Positions 44,795 to 56,100 of a stretch of DNA of 64,000 nucleotides are shown here, piece by piece; the stretch's first letter is position 1, and each line of letters begins with the position of its first letter. Source of the DNA: Aphrocallistes beatrix (Eukaryota; Porifera; Hexactinellida; Sceptrulophora; Aphrocallistidae); assembly GCA_963281255.1 (NCBI GenBank), contig OY725506.1, positions 2,771,001 through 2,835,000 on the forward strand. Reading direction: 5' to 3'. The translations under genes and the position numbers were made by a program. The notes under the pieces were generated by a model. The model searched no databases and was not told the DNA's origin. It saw only the letters and a list, made by a program, of their open reading frames with translations.

Positions 44795-45412
44795 GCTAAT
44801 AGATGAGTAGTCAGAATCGCTTAGTACGAACCACCAGGGGACCAAAAAAAGGTGTTCATAATAGAGAGACTTTATATTAAGCAAATTTGATTCAATACTA
44901 ATCCTTTGTGAATACAGTCAGGGTCGCTTATTATGAACATTCGTTTATTAAGAACTAACCTTCTGGTCCCAATTTCATTATTTACATAGGATTAGTATTG
45001 AACCAAGTATTGGAGTCTCTCTATTATGAACAAATTTTTTTGGTCCCCTTGGTGGTTCATATTAAGCGGCCCTGACTATAATCAAATTGGGACCAGAAGG
45101 TTAGTTTATAATAAACGAATGTTCATATCAAGCGACCCTGACTATATTCCGTAAAAAACAATTTCAAAACAGTTTAGAACTCCAACCTACAACTCTGAGT
45201 TTGAGTGCTGGCTCTTCTCTTGGCCAAACATGTCTCAGCATTTCTCTCAGAATCTTAGTCGCACTCTCGTTACTGATCGGATTCTTGGTCGGATCGTGTA
45301 GCGTCCCTCCGTGGAACATCTGGGGCCGTTTTGTGATACGGAGAGAGGTTAGTTTTTGTGGTGTTAAAAGCCGCGAATGGTTATTGTTAATAAGTGATTT
45401 TAAGTGCATCAT
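39159..45412 (-). CDS. ABCB7: ABCB7, mitochondrial ABC transporter (Atm1 type)
   Basis: Inner-membrane half-transporter. In yeast and human it exports a sulfur or iron-sulfur precursor from mitochondria for cytosolic Fe-S assembly and affects iron balance. Ten exons can be read: 45187-45412, about 44345-44515, 43945-44081, 43196-43411, 42988-43121, 42250-42440, 41358-41538, 40899-41053, 39979-40178, 39159-39496. The start MMHLKSL is followed by a basic, Ser/Asn-rich leader fitting mitochondrial import, then [13 protein letters not shown] and [17 protein letters not shown]. The membrane domain shows [31 protein letters not shown] and [16 protein letters not shown]. The nucleotide-binding domain has Walker [11 protein letters not shown]-loop IVPQDSVLF, signature LSGGEKQR, Walker [13 protein letters not shown] and switch IAHRLST. 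The C-terminus lacks the human Cys-rich end. Confidence 0.95.
39515..39705. mobile_element. pogo-type MITE, family A
   Basis: Long form in an ABCB7 intron. The left end is intact after TA; the right end reads GAGTCGACTA. Confidence 0.85.
39753..39838. mobile_element. pogo-type MITE, family A (truncated) fused to a G fragment
   Basis: CAGTCGACTCCGCTTAATAG after TA. It stops inside ACCGAAAATGTTTTA and runs into an element G end (TTCAACGCCGCGTCCC) up to about 39900. Confidence 0.75.
41121..41336. mobile_element. Dispersed element G
   Basis: CATACGTAACAACTGTCCCG to GGCTCAAGTTGGTATG. It lies in an ABCB7 intron. Confidence 0.75.
41608..42214. mobile_element. Tc1/mariner-type MITE with insertions
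   Basis: CACTGCCTGGCCAAAAGTTT at left after TA and TTTTGGCCAGACAGTG at right; subterminal AAATTTACAATCAAAT is also inverted. The centre carries a family H element and a GAGGCAGT / ACTGCCTC-bounded piece. Confidence 0.85.
41675..41963. mobile_element. pogo-type MITE, family H, nested in Tc1-type
   Basis: CAGTATAATGGATGCCGG to CGGCATCTACTG, with repeated GGTTATAAGAACA words in both orientations. Confidence 0.75.
42478..42650. mobile_element. hAT-type MITE, family S
   Basis: CAGGATTTTTTTTAAGG to CCTTAAAAAACCCTG with exact 8-bp duplication GGCTACCG. A diverged relative lies at about 42740-42940. Confidence 0.88.
43480..43835. repeat. Two TTAA-family pieces in an ABCB7 intron
   Basis: 43480-43575 (TCTATTTATAGTCTTGACCC, GGCTTCCCCGCCCAAATGGC) and 43722-43835 (CTCTTAAATGGCGCTAGATT to CCCCAGGTAATTTTAA) are family I copies in opposite orientation. 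Confidence 0.7.
44131..44284. mobile_element. pogo-type MITE, family A
   Basis: Short form. Left end intact after TA; right end GGGGAGTCGACTA. Confidence 0.82.
44731..44794. repeat. AC/TA microsatellite
   Basis: (AC)n then a long (TA)n run, likely length-variable. In an ABCB7 intron. Confidence 0.95.
44808..45143. mobile_element. Cluster of pogo-type family E elements
   Basis: A complete copy (44915-45077, CAGTCAGGGTCGCTTATTAT to GGCCCTGACT) sits between two partial ones. All carry CTAACCTTCTGGTCCCAAT-like interiors. Confidence 0.8.
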
Positions 45413-45638
45413 CGTGTATAAGGCTAGGTCATTAACAGTTTAATGCGTATAATAAAGAATTTTGGGTAAATTCGTAAGAGATAGATTCGCATAGTCGCAA
45501 CTCAGTTTCAACTGAAATCCCCAACTTTGCTACGTATCAAGAAACAAAATTTGCATTGTAAGCCTTGATAGGAAGCCAAAGGGAAATTGCCATCTCAAAA
45601 ACGAGCTCATCTGTACAAATAAAATTTAGATCCCAAAT

Positions 45639-45908
45639 AGGCCTGTTGCGTATAATTTTGAGACATAGTGTCATTGAACCAGGGATTGCGTAGAATTCTG
45701 AGACCCTAGTGTCATTGAACCCTAGTGAATATTCAAGTTTTATATTAATAACAGGGCTATAATGAAAAGCAAAAATCAAGTCAAGTGAAATATTGGATAT
45801 GAATTAATAACATTGAGATTATATACGCAACTAGTGAACTCAGTCTCAGAATTCTACGCAATCCCTGGTCCAATAACACTATGTCTCAAAATTTCACGCA
45901 ACAGGCCT
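45639..45908. repeat. Long inverted repeat, 270 bp
   Basis: Arms of about 65 bp: AGGCCTGTTGCGTATAATTT at left and its near-complement at right, with CCAGGGATTGCGTAGAATTC inside each arm. It lies between ABCB7 and PSMD7. Confidence 0.85.
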
Positions 45909-46033
45909 CAAACATTTGAGTTTTATGATTTCAATCTTCCAATAAATTAGAACGAAAGTAGTGACATATGACATTAAACTCAACTACATCAGAACTACAG
46001 GACATAAACTCCCTAGCACACCGACGGATCTAA

Positions 46034-49000
46034 CTACTGAGACTTCTCCTTCTCAGCCTCTTTAGCATGCGACTGAGGCTTGGCATCTTTCTGCTTCTTC
46101 TCTTCCTTTCCTTCTCTCTCGCTCGCTTGATTCCCGAGTTTGTTCTCGATCAGATCGTGAAGCGCAATAATAGCGCGGACTAACGAGCCGATGTACATCA
46201 CTAACATCCTATCGTTAGCGTTAGCGAAGAAGGAGCTGATCAGCTCTGGGAGGGAGAGGTCGGGAAGGAGAGAGAGCACGTCTTGCAGGAGGTAGATTAT
46301 GCTGTGGTTCACTGGGTATTGCCCTTCGAGAACCTTAAGTCAAATATGTCGATAACTTTGAGTGAAAATATTGGTAGTTCATATCCAAAACATGAATTAT
46401 AAGTGCGGAAAATGCACATATTGAAAATCAAATTATTTCTAAGAATCATTTTCTAATAAGAGTATTATATTTACAGGTGTGAAAATAAAAACACCTTTAA
46501 AAACCGGAAGTCAGTGAAAACAAAGTGAAATTCGTGAAAATGATTTTCAAGTGCACACCTGGAAAATGGAAGGATGCTGCATCTCCAAATTGATTAAAAT
46601 CGGACTGTTAGATTTCGCAAAATACTGCACAAGGACATACGGATAAAATGGCTGGATAGTTGATATAATACAGGAGACTGTATATTAAAATCAGAAAACT
46701 AATGTAGAATTTTGATCAGAAATGTAATACTAATAAATACCAATCCACATTTCTGATTAAAATTCTACATATTTTCTGATCAGAATATATATACAGTCTC
46801 CAATACAATTCTATCAGGCATCATCTCCACACAGGGGCGCCGAACTTTTCAAAATTTATGGGCAAATTTGTAGTTCTAGGGGGGGGGGCTCAGCTCTAAA
46901 ATTTGTATTGGTCTATGGGCCATCTTCGAATCCAGGGGGGCTCGAGCCCCCCCCAGGTTCGGCGCCTATGTCCCCACAGATACGGGGAGATCTATGCAGT
47001 ACCTTAGCCAGGTACTTCTCAATGTGCTGAATATGCGAGAGCAGTCCTTGCAGAGAGTGCAGCTGGCTGGTGATGGACTGGGAGAGAGTGCCAATGGTCG
47101 TGTCACGGATGTCCCTCAGCAGATGCTCCACGCCCACTTCCTCTGCTTCCTCCGCGCCGATCTCAGACGCTACGTGGTTGAACGTCTTGCTGGTGGGCGT
47201 TCCGTCGTCGTGAATATCTTCCACTGCGTAATAGGCATCTGTTGGTAGGCCTAGAAGGTAGGAAGGGAATTACAGTAGAACTTCACTAAAACAGACACTT
47301 AAGGGACGGTCTAAATCTAAGTTGACTAATTCATTGAAAGATGATGAAGAATTATGAATTATTCAATTGATGAATTATTCAAAATCTCAAACATTAGTGC
47401 AGATTATATGCCCAAAAGTGGTTAAAAGGTTACTCATGTTATATACCTCTAACATTGCTCAGTCCCTAAGCGAAATATCAAATATTTTTTTCATTATTTT
47501 AGCTTCAAATTTTGAGTAATTCATTGATAATTCATGAATTAGTCAACTTAGGTCGAAACATGTTCGTAGCATCCGGGATTCGTATTAACCGGAGTGATTT
47601 ACAGGTATTTTCGTCTGTAGAGATAGAATATCTGTTCTTATTATCGGAGTTTCGTATAAAAGAAGTTCTACGGTAGTAAGATTTTGATTGACAGATCGAA
47701 ATTACAGGTCCAACGAAACACCAACCAGAGGTGTGAAAAAATAAGATTCGGTTCAACAGAAAATGTCAGTATTCGGTTTCAACTTTGGTTTAAAACAGCA
47801 TTGCACATTGTAGTGTTCAAATATAAGGATGCACTTATAAAAATCGGAAGTGTTGGAATTTTGCGAAAAAATAGATGATGCATATCTACACCATAAGGAG
47901 ATTCTACCATGCGAAATTTGGGGAAAGTGAACTGTTAGATTTAGTAGAATCGCCTGTACGGTTATGATACACAGTTTATGCCATAAGCACATCTTAAAAG
48001 CTTTCTCAAAATTGAGATTAAAGCATACCAAAGAATGTTTACTTAATTCTTTGCTTTAGAGATGCTTTATCTGAGAACAAAGAATTGTTATAACACGAGT
48101 TAGAGAATCAATTGAAACTTTTATAACTCTAATTATGATCGCTCAGTGTAGATTCAATGAAATTGTATAAAACTAAAAAAAATATCTATATATATGCCTG
48201 GCTAAAAATATTCGAACACCGTTTTCAGCTTTGCATCATAAATAATACTAAAATGGGTCTATCCAAGGAGACCAAATCATTCAACCAACACAGCTATTGA
48301 AAATCTAACATCAAATTGAATGGATAGACTCATTTTAGTATTACAGTCAGGTTCGTTTATTATGAACTAACTCTCTGGTCCTAATTCTACAGGTTCCATA
48401 GGATTTGTATTAGGTCGAGTTCGCTTAATATGAAGTCTCTCTATTATGAACATACAGTCAGGGTCGCTTATTGTGAACCACCAGGGGACCAAAATCTGTT
48501 CATAATAGAGATACTTCATATTAAGCGAACTTGATTCAATACAAATCCTATCTAAAAAATGAAATTGGGACCAGGAGGTTAGTTCATAATAAACGAATGT
48601 TCATCCCTGACTGTATAATGATGCCAAGCAATTTGGTGTTCGAATACTTTTGGCCAGACAGTGTCCTACCTAGCTCTTTCGGCTGTGCTAGAATCATGAC
48701 TAGGATTGGGTCAGTGCAATAGGTGGAGACGATATCGTTGATTGCAATGTCGTTTATCTTCAGTTTGGGTCCGGAGTGGTACCAACCAACCACTCTCTCC
48801 TTCGAGTTCACTTTGCGGAACATAGCTGCCATCTGTTCCATGTAGTTATGGTCTAAGTACCAGATTGTGGGATCGGAATCCTCCTCGTCGAAAGGGACAG
48901 CGAAACTGTTCGTTATGTCCACAACTCCGTTGGAACGCCAAGAGCCTAACAGACAGCCGACTACTCGCTTTCCCTCTTTGGACATTCTGTTGAAATGATC

Positions 49001-49060
49001 TACAACGCTTAGTAGCACCAACGGATGTACCACGACGCGCTTAGGAACTCGTTTAGGCAT
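46034..49060 (-). CDS. PSMD7: PSMD7 / Rpn8, 26S proteasome lid subunit
   Basis: Non-catalytic MPN-domain partner of the deubiquitinase Rpn11 in the proteasome lid. Three exons: 48670-49060, 47003-47250, 46034-46333, with consistent phases. The start is [20 protein letters not shown], matching human apart from the first residues. The MPN domain shows [28 protein letters not shown] and [16 protein letters not shown], without the Zn-binding JAMM set. Exon 2 has [20 protein letters not shown] and [17 protein letters not shown], almost identical to human. Exon 3 ends in a charged Lys/Glu tail. About 313 residues. It shares a 1.1-kb head-to-head gap with the UNC13 gene. Confidence 0.97.
47273..47674. 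mobile_element. pogo-type MITE, family K, with nested L
   Basis: CAGTAGAACTTCACTAAAAC after TA, and AAAAGAAGTTCTACGGTA at right. It is interrupted by 47321-47552. First base of the element is 23 bp from the second PSMD7 exon. Confidence 0.7.
47321..47552. mobile_element. Element L with 18-bp terminal inverted repeats
   Basis: CTAAGTTGACTAATTCAT at left and its complement at right. AT-rich, GAATTATTC words. It sits inside a family K element. Confidence 0.75.
48344..48452. mobile_element. pogo-type MITE, family E (truncated), nested
   Basis: CAGTCAGGTTCGTTTATTAT after TA. It ends at CTCTATTATGAA, where the next copy starts. Confidence 0.75.
48455..48613. mobile_element. pogo-type MITE, family E, nested
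   Basis: CAGTCAGGGTCGCTTATTGT to TTCATCCCTGACTG before TA, within the Tc1-type element. Confidence 0.82.
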
Positions 49061-49453
49061 AGTTTGTATTAGCTAGAGTTGATTGGAGAATGTAAAAATT
49101 TAAAAAATTTAAAAAATCTATGATAGATACATATTAGTAGAGATCTGATATTATGGAGGCATTTTGAAGCCTAAAAAATGAGAATACGGGATGTTCTCTC
49201 TAATTGTCCATAGGTAGAGGAGATTAGTGAATATGGGCAATTAGAAGAACTGAAAATAGTCGAGTTTACTAGATTAATATGGAAAATCCCAAAAGGACCA
49301 TGGATACATTTGAAAAATAACATTAAACTTTCCAAATCCAGGGAAAATTTCAAATATCCCAGATTTCATCATCTTTTTCCCTCTAACAAGTTAATATATA
49401 AGTAAATAATTATTTACACCTCAATTTTTGCATTTTCACATCGTTTAGAGGTA

Positions 49454-49610
49454 CAGTGGAATTCGCTTATTAGCAACTCGAGTTTTGCTCATAAAATGGT
49501 TGCTAATAAGGGAACATTATTAATACAAAATCTTCACCTGAAACCTGAAGATTGGTTGCTAATAGAGCAATTTTGCTAATAAGGGAGTTACTGATAAGCA
49601 AATTCCACTG
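49454..49610. mobile_element. pogo-type MITE, family F
   Basis: CAGTGGAATTCGCTTATTAG to CAAATTCCACTG between TAs, in the shared PSMD7/UNC13 upstream region. Confidence 0.88.
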
Positions 49611-50163
49611 TAGTTTTAACTATTCTTGAAAATCGTGTACAAAATAACAATGATATTCAAACACACAAAATTTAATTAGATTCACACTTAAATGACAAAA
49701 TTCTTGATTCGAAGAGATCAAATTATATGTTGCACACCAAATCGATTCAGAACGAACCAATTGCATTTTTCCGAAATCGCTAATCCAGTAAACGCGTAAC
49801 AATCTTGTAACAGGCGAAGTTGCAAATCAATTATTCAAGCAGAATCCAATAGTATTTGATCAACATTCTTAGGCTAATCATCAGTTTGGGTCAAATTACC
49901 AAGAAAACTTCTTTGTTGATCAGAGAAATTGTACAAGAGTCCATGAACTCTTATCAGTGGATAGATAATTGATCCTATTTATACGAAAATATTTGGAGAT
50001 ATCCTCAAGTTCTACTTCAATAAATCCTAATTTTTTAAAAATATCGGTTCTTACAATATTAAAATCAATTCGATTCGCAATTTATACTCAGTATTTGGTC
50101 GAAATTTCGATATTTTGTTAAGCAAATATTTTCTCACAATACTTTAGTTATAGATACTCGGCA
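49611..50163. other. Upstream region of the UNC13 gene
   Basis: AT-rich, with no element recognised. Probably holds the UNC13 5' UTR and promoter; no convincing TATA box at a suitable distance. Confidence 0.4.
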
Positions 50164-53100
50164 ATGGCAGAAGTTGGCGATAAACCCAAACAAAAAAATT
50201 GGAAGCGCAAAATCCGAGGCGGGACTGTGATGAAAAGTCCTTCAAAGCTGTTCGATATGATGAATAATACTTCGAAGGAGAAACTTCTCAGTCAAAAGTC
50301 GAGCATAGACGAAGGTCTAGTCGATCCGTCGCAGTATTTGGATCTTTTCGCGATGGCCACTCAGGTTTTTATCTCGAAGAAAGACTATTTTTCTGAAGTA
50401 AAGCATATGGACTCGGGAGATGAGGTGGAGAGAAGACCTCCGTGTAATATCGGAAAGGAGAATGAAATGAAATGCAAACTCGATGATGGTGAGTTCATAC
50501 ATAACTTTTGGGTCATTATATAAGCGGGACGCAGCGTTGAATTTCGCGGGACATGGCGGGACGCAATAGAAAAGTATTAAGTATGGAGTCCAAAACAATG
50601 GGACATAGTGGAGACTTTTCATGTACTTGTAAAATGGGACACTCGTGAAATATAACTCAGGTAGAAGTGTGAAAAAGCGGGACATCCCACCAAAAATGTG
50701 ACGGTTGGCATGTAGTTCAGTCCTCATCATGTATAGGGTTATTATAATTTTGGTATCTTTTAGCTTCGAGGGAAGAATTGTATAAATTTTTGATGAGAGT
50801 TGTGAACAGTGCGACAGTATTGGAAGATCGAGTCAAGGAAGGAAATATCAATATGGATGGAGCCAATGCTTCTGCTTCCTTCAAAGCCAAGGACATGCAC
50901 GATACGGTGAATTTTGTCAATTTTGTTCCTTTGTAATGAAGTTCCTGGGTAACAATAGGCACCAAATATATACCATTTGACCCAATGGATGAAATAGGAT
51001 GGAGAAATGATGTTTCCATTCAATTTTTGAACCGATACTGCGTGGAAATTTTGCACTTTTTGGCATTTTGTTTTCAAATTTGAATTCGTTGGAAATCATG
51101 TTTCTATGCATTATATTCGACAATGTCATTGAGAGAGCATTAAAAAAGGCATTAAATTTTGTCTGAATTCCGAGAATTTCATTATTATTTGAAACTTATT
51201 TATTAAACAGATATAAACTAATTTCGAATTGTGATTTAAATGCTAACTTCGTTTAGGTTCAAGACATTCTAAACGCCAGCGTTGAGGAGCAGAAAGTGTG
51301 GCAAGCACGGCTCGCTGTGTCTGCGAAATATCAGAAAATTCTAATTATCACAGTCCATAATGCGGACGGTCTTCCTTCGGCAGACGCAGATGGATTTTCT
51401 GATCCTTACTGCAAAATGGGTGAGTTTTAAACCATTTTGTTTCCGAATCAGATTCCCCGAGAGCATCCACTATTTCCATTTCATTAACTAAACCATGGAT
51501 AAGAATGAAAATCAAGTATACCGTAATTATATGATGAGTAAGCATATCCTATCCTTACTCATCATAGAATTATGATGTATGAGACTACAAAATGCTTTGA
51601 TATCCCACAAATCAGTTTCCCATAACTATTTGTTTCCCTAATGTAATATTTATGTATATAATCCATTGACTGGACTATGGATAATAGTGAATATAGTTTA
51701 CACTGTTGGGAATTCTTTTTTCTTTCTAAAATACTCAATTATTATTGAACTTGAATGATGATAGGATTGGTTCCGAGAGAAAGGTCTGTCATCGGGAAAC
51801 AGAGCCTCAAAAACATCCCAGACCCAGACCACCTGGAGAAATCCGCCATTCAGAGAAAAACCTTAGAACCGATTTGGGAAGAGACTTTCGAACTGAAAAT
51901 GGTGGAGCAGCCTAGAATTCTGGTTTTGGAAGTGTGGGACGATGACATCGCCACTCAGCACGAGCAGAGAGCCGCGATTAAAGGCTTCAGAGGACTCAAG
52001 TTTAAGATAATCGATTTCTTCAGTCCCGGCGTGGATGACTTCTTAGGTTTGTTCTGGTATTTAAATAATGACTTCTTTTACACTCAATTTTTGATTAAGC
52101 TTTAAGTGTCAAGATATTTTACTCGAAAATGTTGCGAACTATGCGGTTTAAATGGAATTTGTTTTGATAGCTACGAAATTTCAAATATTTAATGCTTTAT
52201 GAGTTATGAATATATGTTCTATCTATAATTTTCACACCTCAAATTATATATTTATGTGATTTTAGGGAAGCGATGCATCGATTTGAATACAGTTCCGAAT
52301 GAGAAGACAGATCATACACTAGAATTGCATGGCAAAAGCTTAAAGAAGAAGAAAGGAAGAATTCAAGTCAGTTAAAATCTTTTGAAAGTGATTACTTTGT
52401 ATAATTACAAATGTAATCGCTTAACTTGTATTCAGATTACAACTGAGGTAATCGTGAGGGTGGAAGACGCTGAGTTGGACAGTTTGAAGTCAGAAGGTAG
52501 AGGCCTTTCTCTCCTCAGAGATTTCCTCACAGAAGCCACGAGGCATCAATACGTTAAAGACGTGGACGCCACGAAAGACCACCCAATGAAGCAGCTCCAC
52601 TCTTTCATCGCGGAGAGAGTTGTTCAGCTTTTGGAGCTGGACTCTTACGCTCAAGCAGTCGCTCGTGTGTCTCCTCACTCCAACTACTTGATCAGTCTCA
52701 GCTATGAGAGGCAAGAACTCCAAGGTTAGTCCGACTGAATCCCATTTCCCATTGAGTCTGTATTGGGTAGCAGACTTTTCGACACATTTAAAGCTTCTAC
52801 ATGTAATCGCAGGATTAATTGTCCCAGTAGGGCAGTGTTTCCCAACCTGGGGTCCATGTACCCCTTAGTCGTCCACAGATGATATCAGGGGGTCCACAGG
52901 ATTCGAAATTTTGTATTACGGTTAATAGGACGGGGTCCACAGAATATAGGAGAATTTTTATAAGGAGTCCACAGCCCAAAAAGTTTGAAAACCGCTGCAG
53001 TAGGGAAATTGGTCGAAATTCGAGCTAAATTATTCGAATCAGACTTATTATAGCAGCGGTTTTCAACCTTTTTGGCTGTGGACCCCCAATAAAAATGTTC

Positions 53101-56100
53101 TTATATTCTGTGGACCCCCTCCTATTAGCCGTAACACAAAATTTCGAATCCTGTGGACCCCCTGATATCTTCTGTGGACCACTAAGGGGTCCATGGACCC
53201 CAGGTATGGAACCACTGTATTATAGTTCCAACGTTACAGTAGTTGAGTATAATTCCTGCGTCTAGGCTATCTGGACAGTATCATAGAGAGATGGGATGTG
53301 GACAGTTCGAAGCTGAGGGAAGAAGATGTGAAGAGACTTGTAGAGAACTTGGAACACATTTACTCGCACGAAATGGAAATGCTGAAACAAGGACGCGTTC
53401 TGTTTCCCCCGAATTCTACAGCCGCACTCGCTATCTTAAAGCAAATCGTTCATCTAATCGTAGTCTCATTCAACTTCCTTAAAAGGATTGGTAAGCTTCT
53501 TTTGGGGATAAAATTCCAGATAAAATATACTCAGATTCCACAAATACAGTCGACTCCACTTAATCGGGCCACTTTTGGCAGGACCGGAATAGCTCTCACA
53601 CATAGAAGCTAATACAAATATTTTCGGTTAATAGGGTTCTCCGCTTAATCGGGTCAAAATGTCCTCTGACCGATGTGATTAAGTGAGTCGACTGTATTTG
53701 ATTATTTTTTTCAACACAGACAGGCTGGACTCGGATTTGGATTTGACTTCAGAGCTGAGACCTAAGCTGAAAGAGGACATTCACAGTTGGTACGAAGTTC
53801 TGAATGCAAACTCGCAGCCTCTGCAAATGACGACATCTGGCATCACAGATGCTCACGCAGACAAAGTGACCATCCTCACCAACCTCTGTTCTGAAGTCGC
53901 TCAGGACTTGATCGCGGTTTCTCTCTTATATCCCGAGGTAACACCTCTTCACTCAACCACCAAACACCAAATTATTTGCATTTATACCCAGGGGGGCAAG
54001 GGCGTAAATCCATATTCAAAAGTGAGGGGTACATATTATTTACATGTACCCACTGAGGGGCAACCGGTGCCTTTGCCTCGAGTTTGATTATGTACCCCCC
54101 AGATTCTTTTTCTTTGGTCCCGCCTCCCTGTGGTTTTTAAACTCCTTCGACCGCTCCAATTTATAGCTCACATCACTCAGCGACTCAGCATTATTGGTTT
54201 ACTGATTTAATGTGTTTTTAGGCCTACAAAGAATGCAATGTGAGCTATTTCGACCTTTCGTATCAGATTCTGGATGAGATTTTGGCCGAGGAGATTTCAG
54301 GGCTTCTCACTTCTGCCAGCTTCAAGAAATACTTCGAGCAAATCTCGATTGAGGACAAAAAGATGACAGACGAGAGCAAAATCAAACAGTTCTCTTTCGC
54401 AATTCTAATTCTAAAAGTAAGAGATTTCTATATACATGGAGAGTATGCTTGTATAGAATGGACCATGGATTAGAACAATTCCTTATTTTAGTTGTATCAA
54501 CACGTGAAGGACATTTCTGAGTTCAAAGAGCATTTATTTTCTGATCAGCTGAAGGGGGAGAGGTACAAGATGGAAGAGTATCAGACTTGGTTCAAGCCTT
54601 GCGTGCTGAGTTGGTTAGACATCGCTCGGAATCTCTCAATTGGTTCGTCTCAATTTTTTATTTTTGCCATAGCTCTTAAAAGGATTCACTTTTCGGCTAG
54701 AATTGCCATCCGTTTATACAAAATATCTCGAAATCTAACTGTCCGATTCTTAGCACAATTATGATGGAAGACCCTTTAATGGTGTAGATATTCACCTGAA
54801 AAAATATTTTGCGAAATAACAGCATCTAGGGTTTATATAAGTATATTTATATTTTCACACCTTTTACTAATAAACGGGATATAAGTGAGCCAACTTTTCT
54901 TCGTTTCGCGAAATTTGAGTCGTTATGTGAATGTTTCACAAAATACCAATAGATCCTTGCAATACCATATTTTCACACCTCTAATTACTGATTTTCTAGA
55001 ACTCACTTTTGCTCTGTATTCCCACAGTTTAAAATTGGGACTTTTATCCGAATAAATGTATTGTTAGGAACTGTGAAGAGAGCGATCGAGATTGACAATA
55101 GAGAGATAATCCAGGACAAGAATTTGAAAGTGACGTCATCAGCAATCGACATAACGATTTGCTACGAGCAATGCTACCAGCTTCATGCTCAGCTCAACTG
55201 GTCCCACGAACAGGACGGAGCACTGGTTGTGGGTTTGTAACTTGATTTATAACAGTGGCGGGCAACCTTAATCCTTAAGTGGGCCCCAAATCTGTCAGTT
55301 CTTTTACGGTCACATCACCATGGCCGTAGCAAGAACTGACATTAGAAACCTACAAGTACAGTCAGCGTCGCTTATAGTGAACCACCAGGGGACCAAAAAT
55401 CTGTTCAGAATAGAGATACTTCATATTAAGCGAACTTGATTCAATACAAATCCTATCTAAAAATGAAATTGGGACCAGGAGGTTAGTTCATAATAAACGA
55501 ATGTTCATAATAAGCGACCCTGACTGTATATGGAAACAATGTAATAACTAAAATTATACTTATAAAAGCAAAAATAAGTAAAATAAATTGAATAATCCTA
55601 TAATGATTATAGAAAATATATTGATATTCAGCATCAATTTCATACCAAAACTAGGCTCATTTTGTATTACAAAAACTAACACGCGGGTTCCATAATAGAG
55701 AGTTTTGGAAGAGTCGTGGGCCATCAAATCTAGTCTCGCGGGCCCCAGGTTGCCCCCCGCTGATTTATAATATAGAAATTTGATCTGCGGAGTTATGTAT
55801 TGTTTTTGTAGCAAAGATTGTGAAGATAATTTGCGATATCGGCAAGTTTTACAGTAAAGAAATGTCCAAACTTCTCACAGCTGAGTTGGATAAACTGGAT
55901 AAGAAGGGCGGAGCTGTGTTGGACCTGAATGAGAGGACATGTGTGGTCTTCAACAACATCCAGGCAAGTGTGTTGGTGTGAAGTGCTACAGGGATTTACT
56001 TGCTACATTTTTTTACTTGCTACCTACTACATTTTTATTTTTTTGGAGGAAAATAAAAGGTAGTAAGTAAATATTATGGTTGGCGAGCAAAAAATAAGTA

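Larger units (their letters stand above)
48193..48663. mobile_element. Tc1/mariner-type MITE beside a splice donor
   Basis: TGCCTGGCTAAAAATATTCG at left and TTTTGGCCAGACAGTG at right. The right end stops 6 bp from PSMD7 exon 1, so the intron begins GTAGGA and then the transposon terminus. Confidence 0.82.

Noticed and set aside
43090-44810. Several plus-strand frames over 43-45 kb
   Set aside because: They oppose ABCB7 exons or cross the TA microsatellite and MITEs.
46870-46960. Poly-G run and GC-rich palindrome as a regulatory site
   Set aside because: AGGGGGGGGG and GGGGCTCGAGCCCC look like ends of a small repeat (GGCGCCGAAC / GTTCGGCGCC) inside a PSMD7 intron; no evidence of function.
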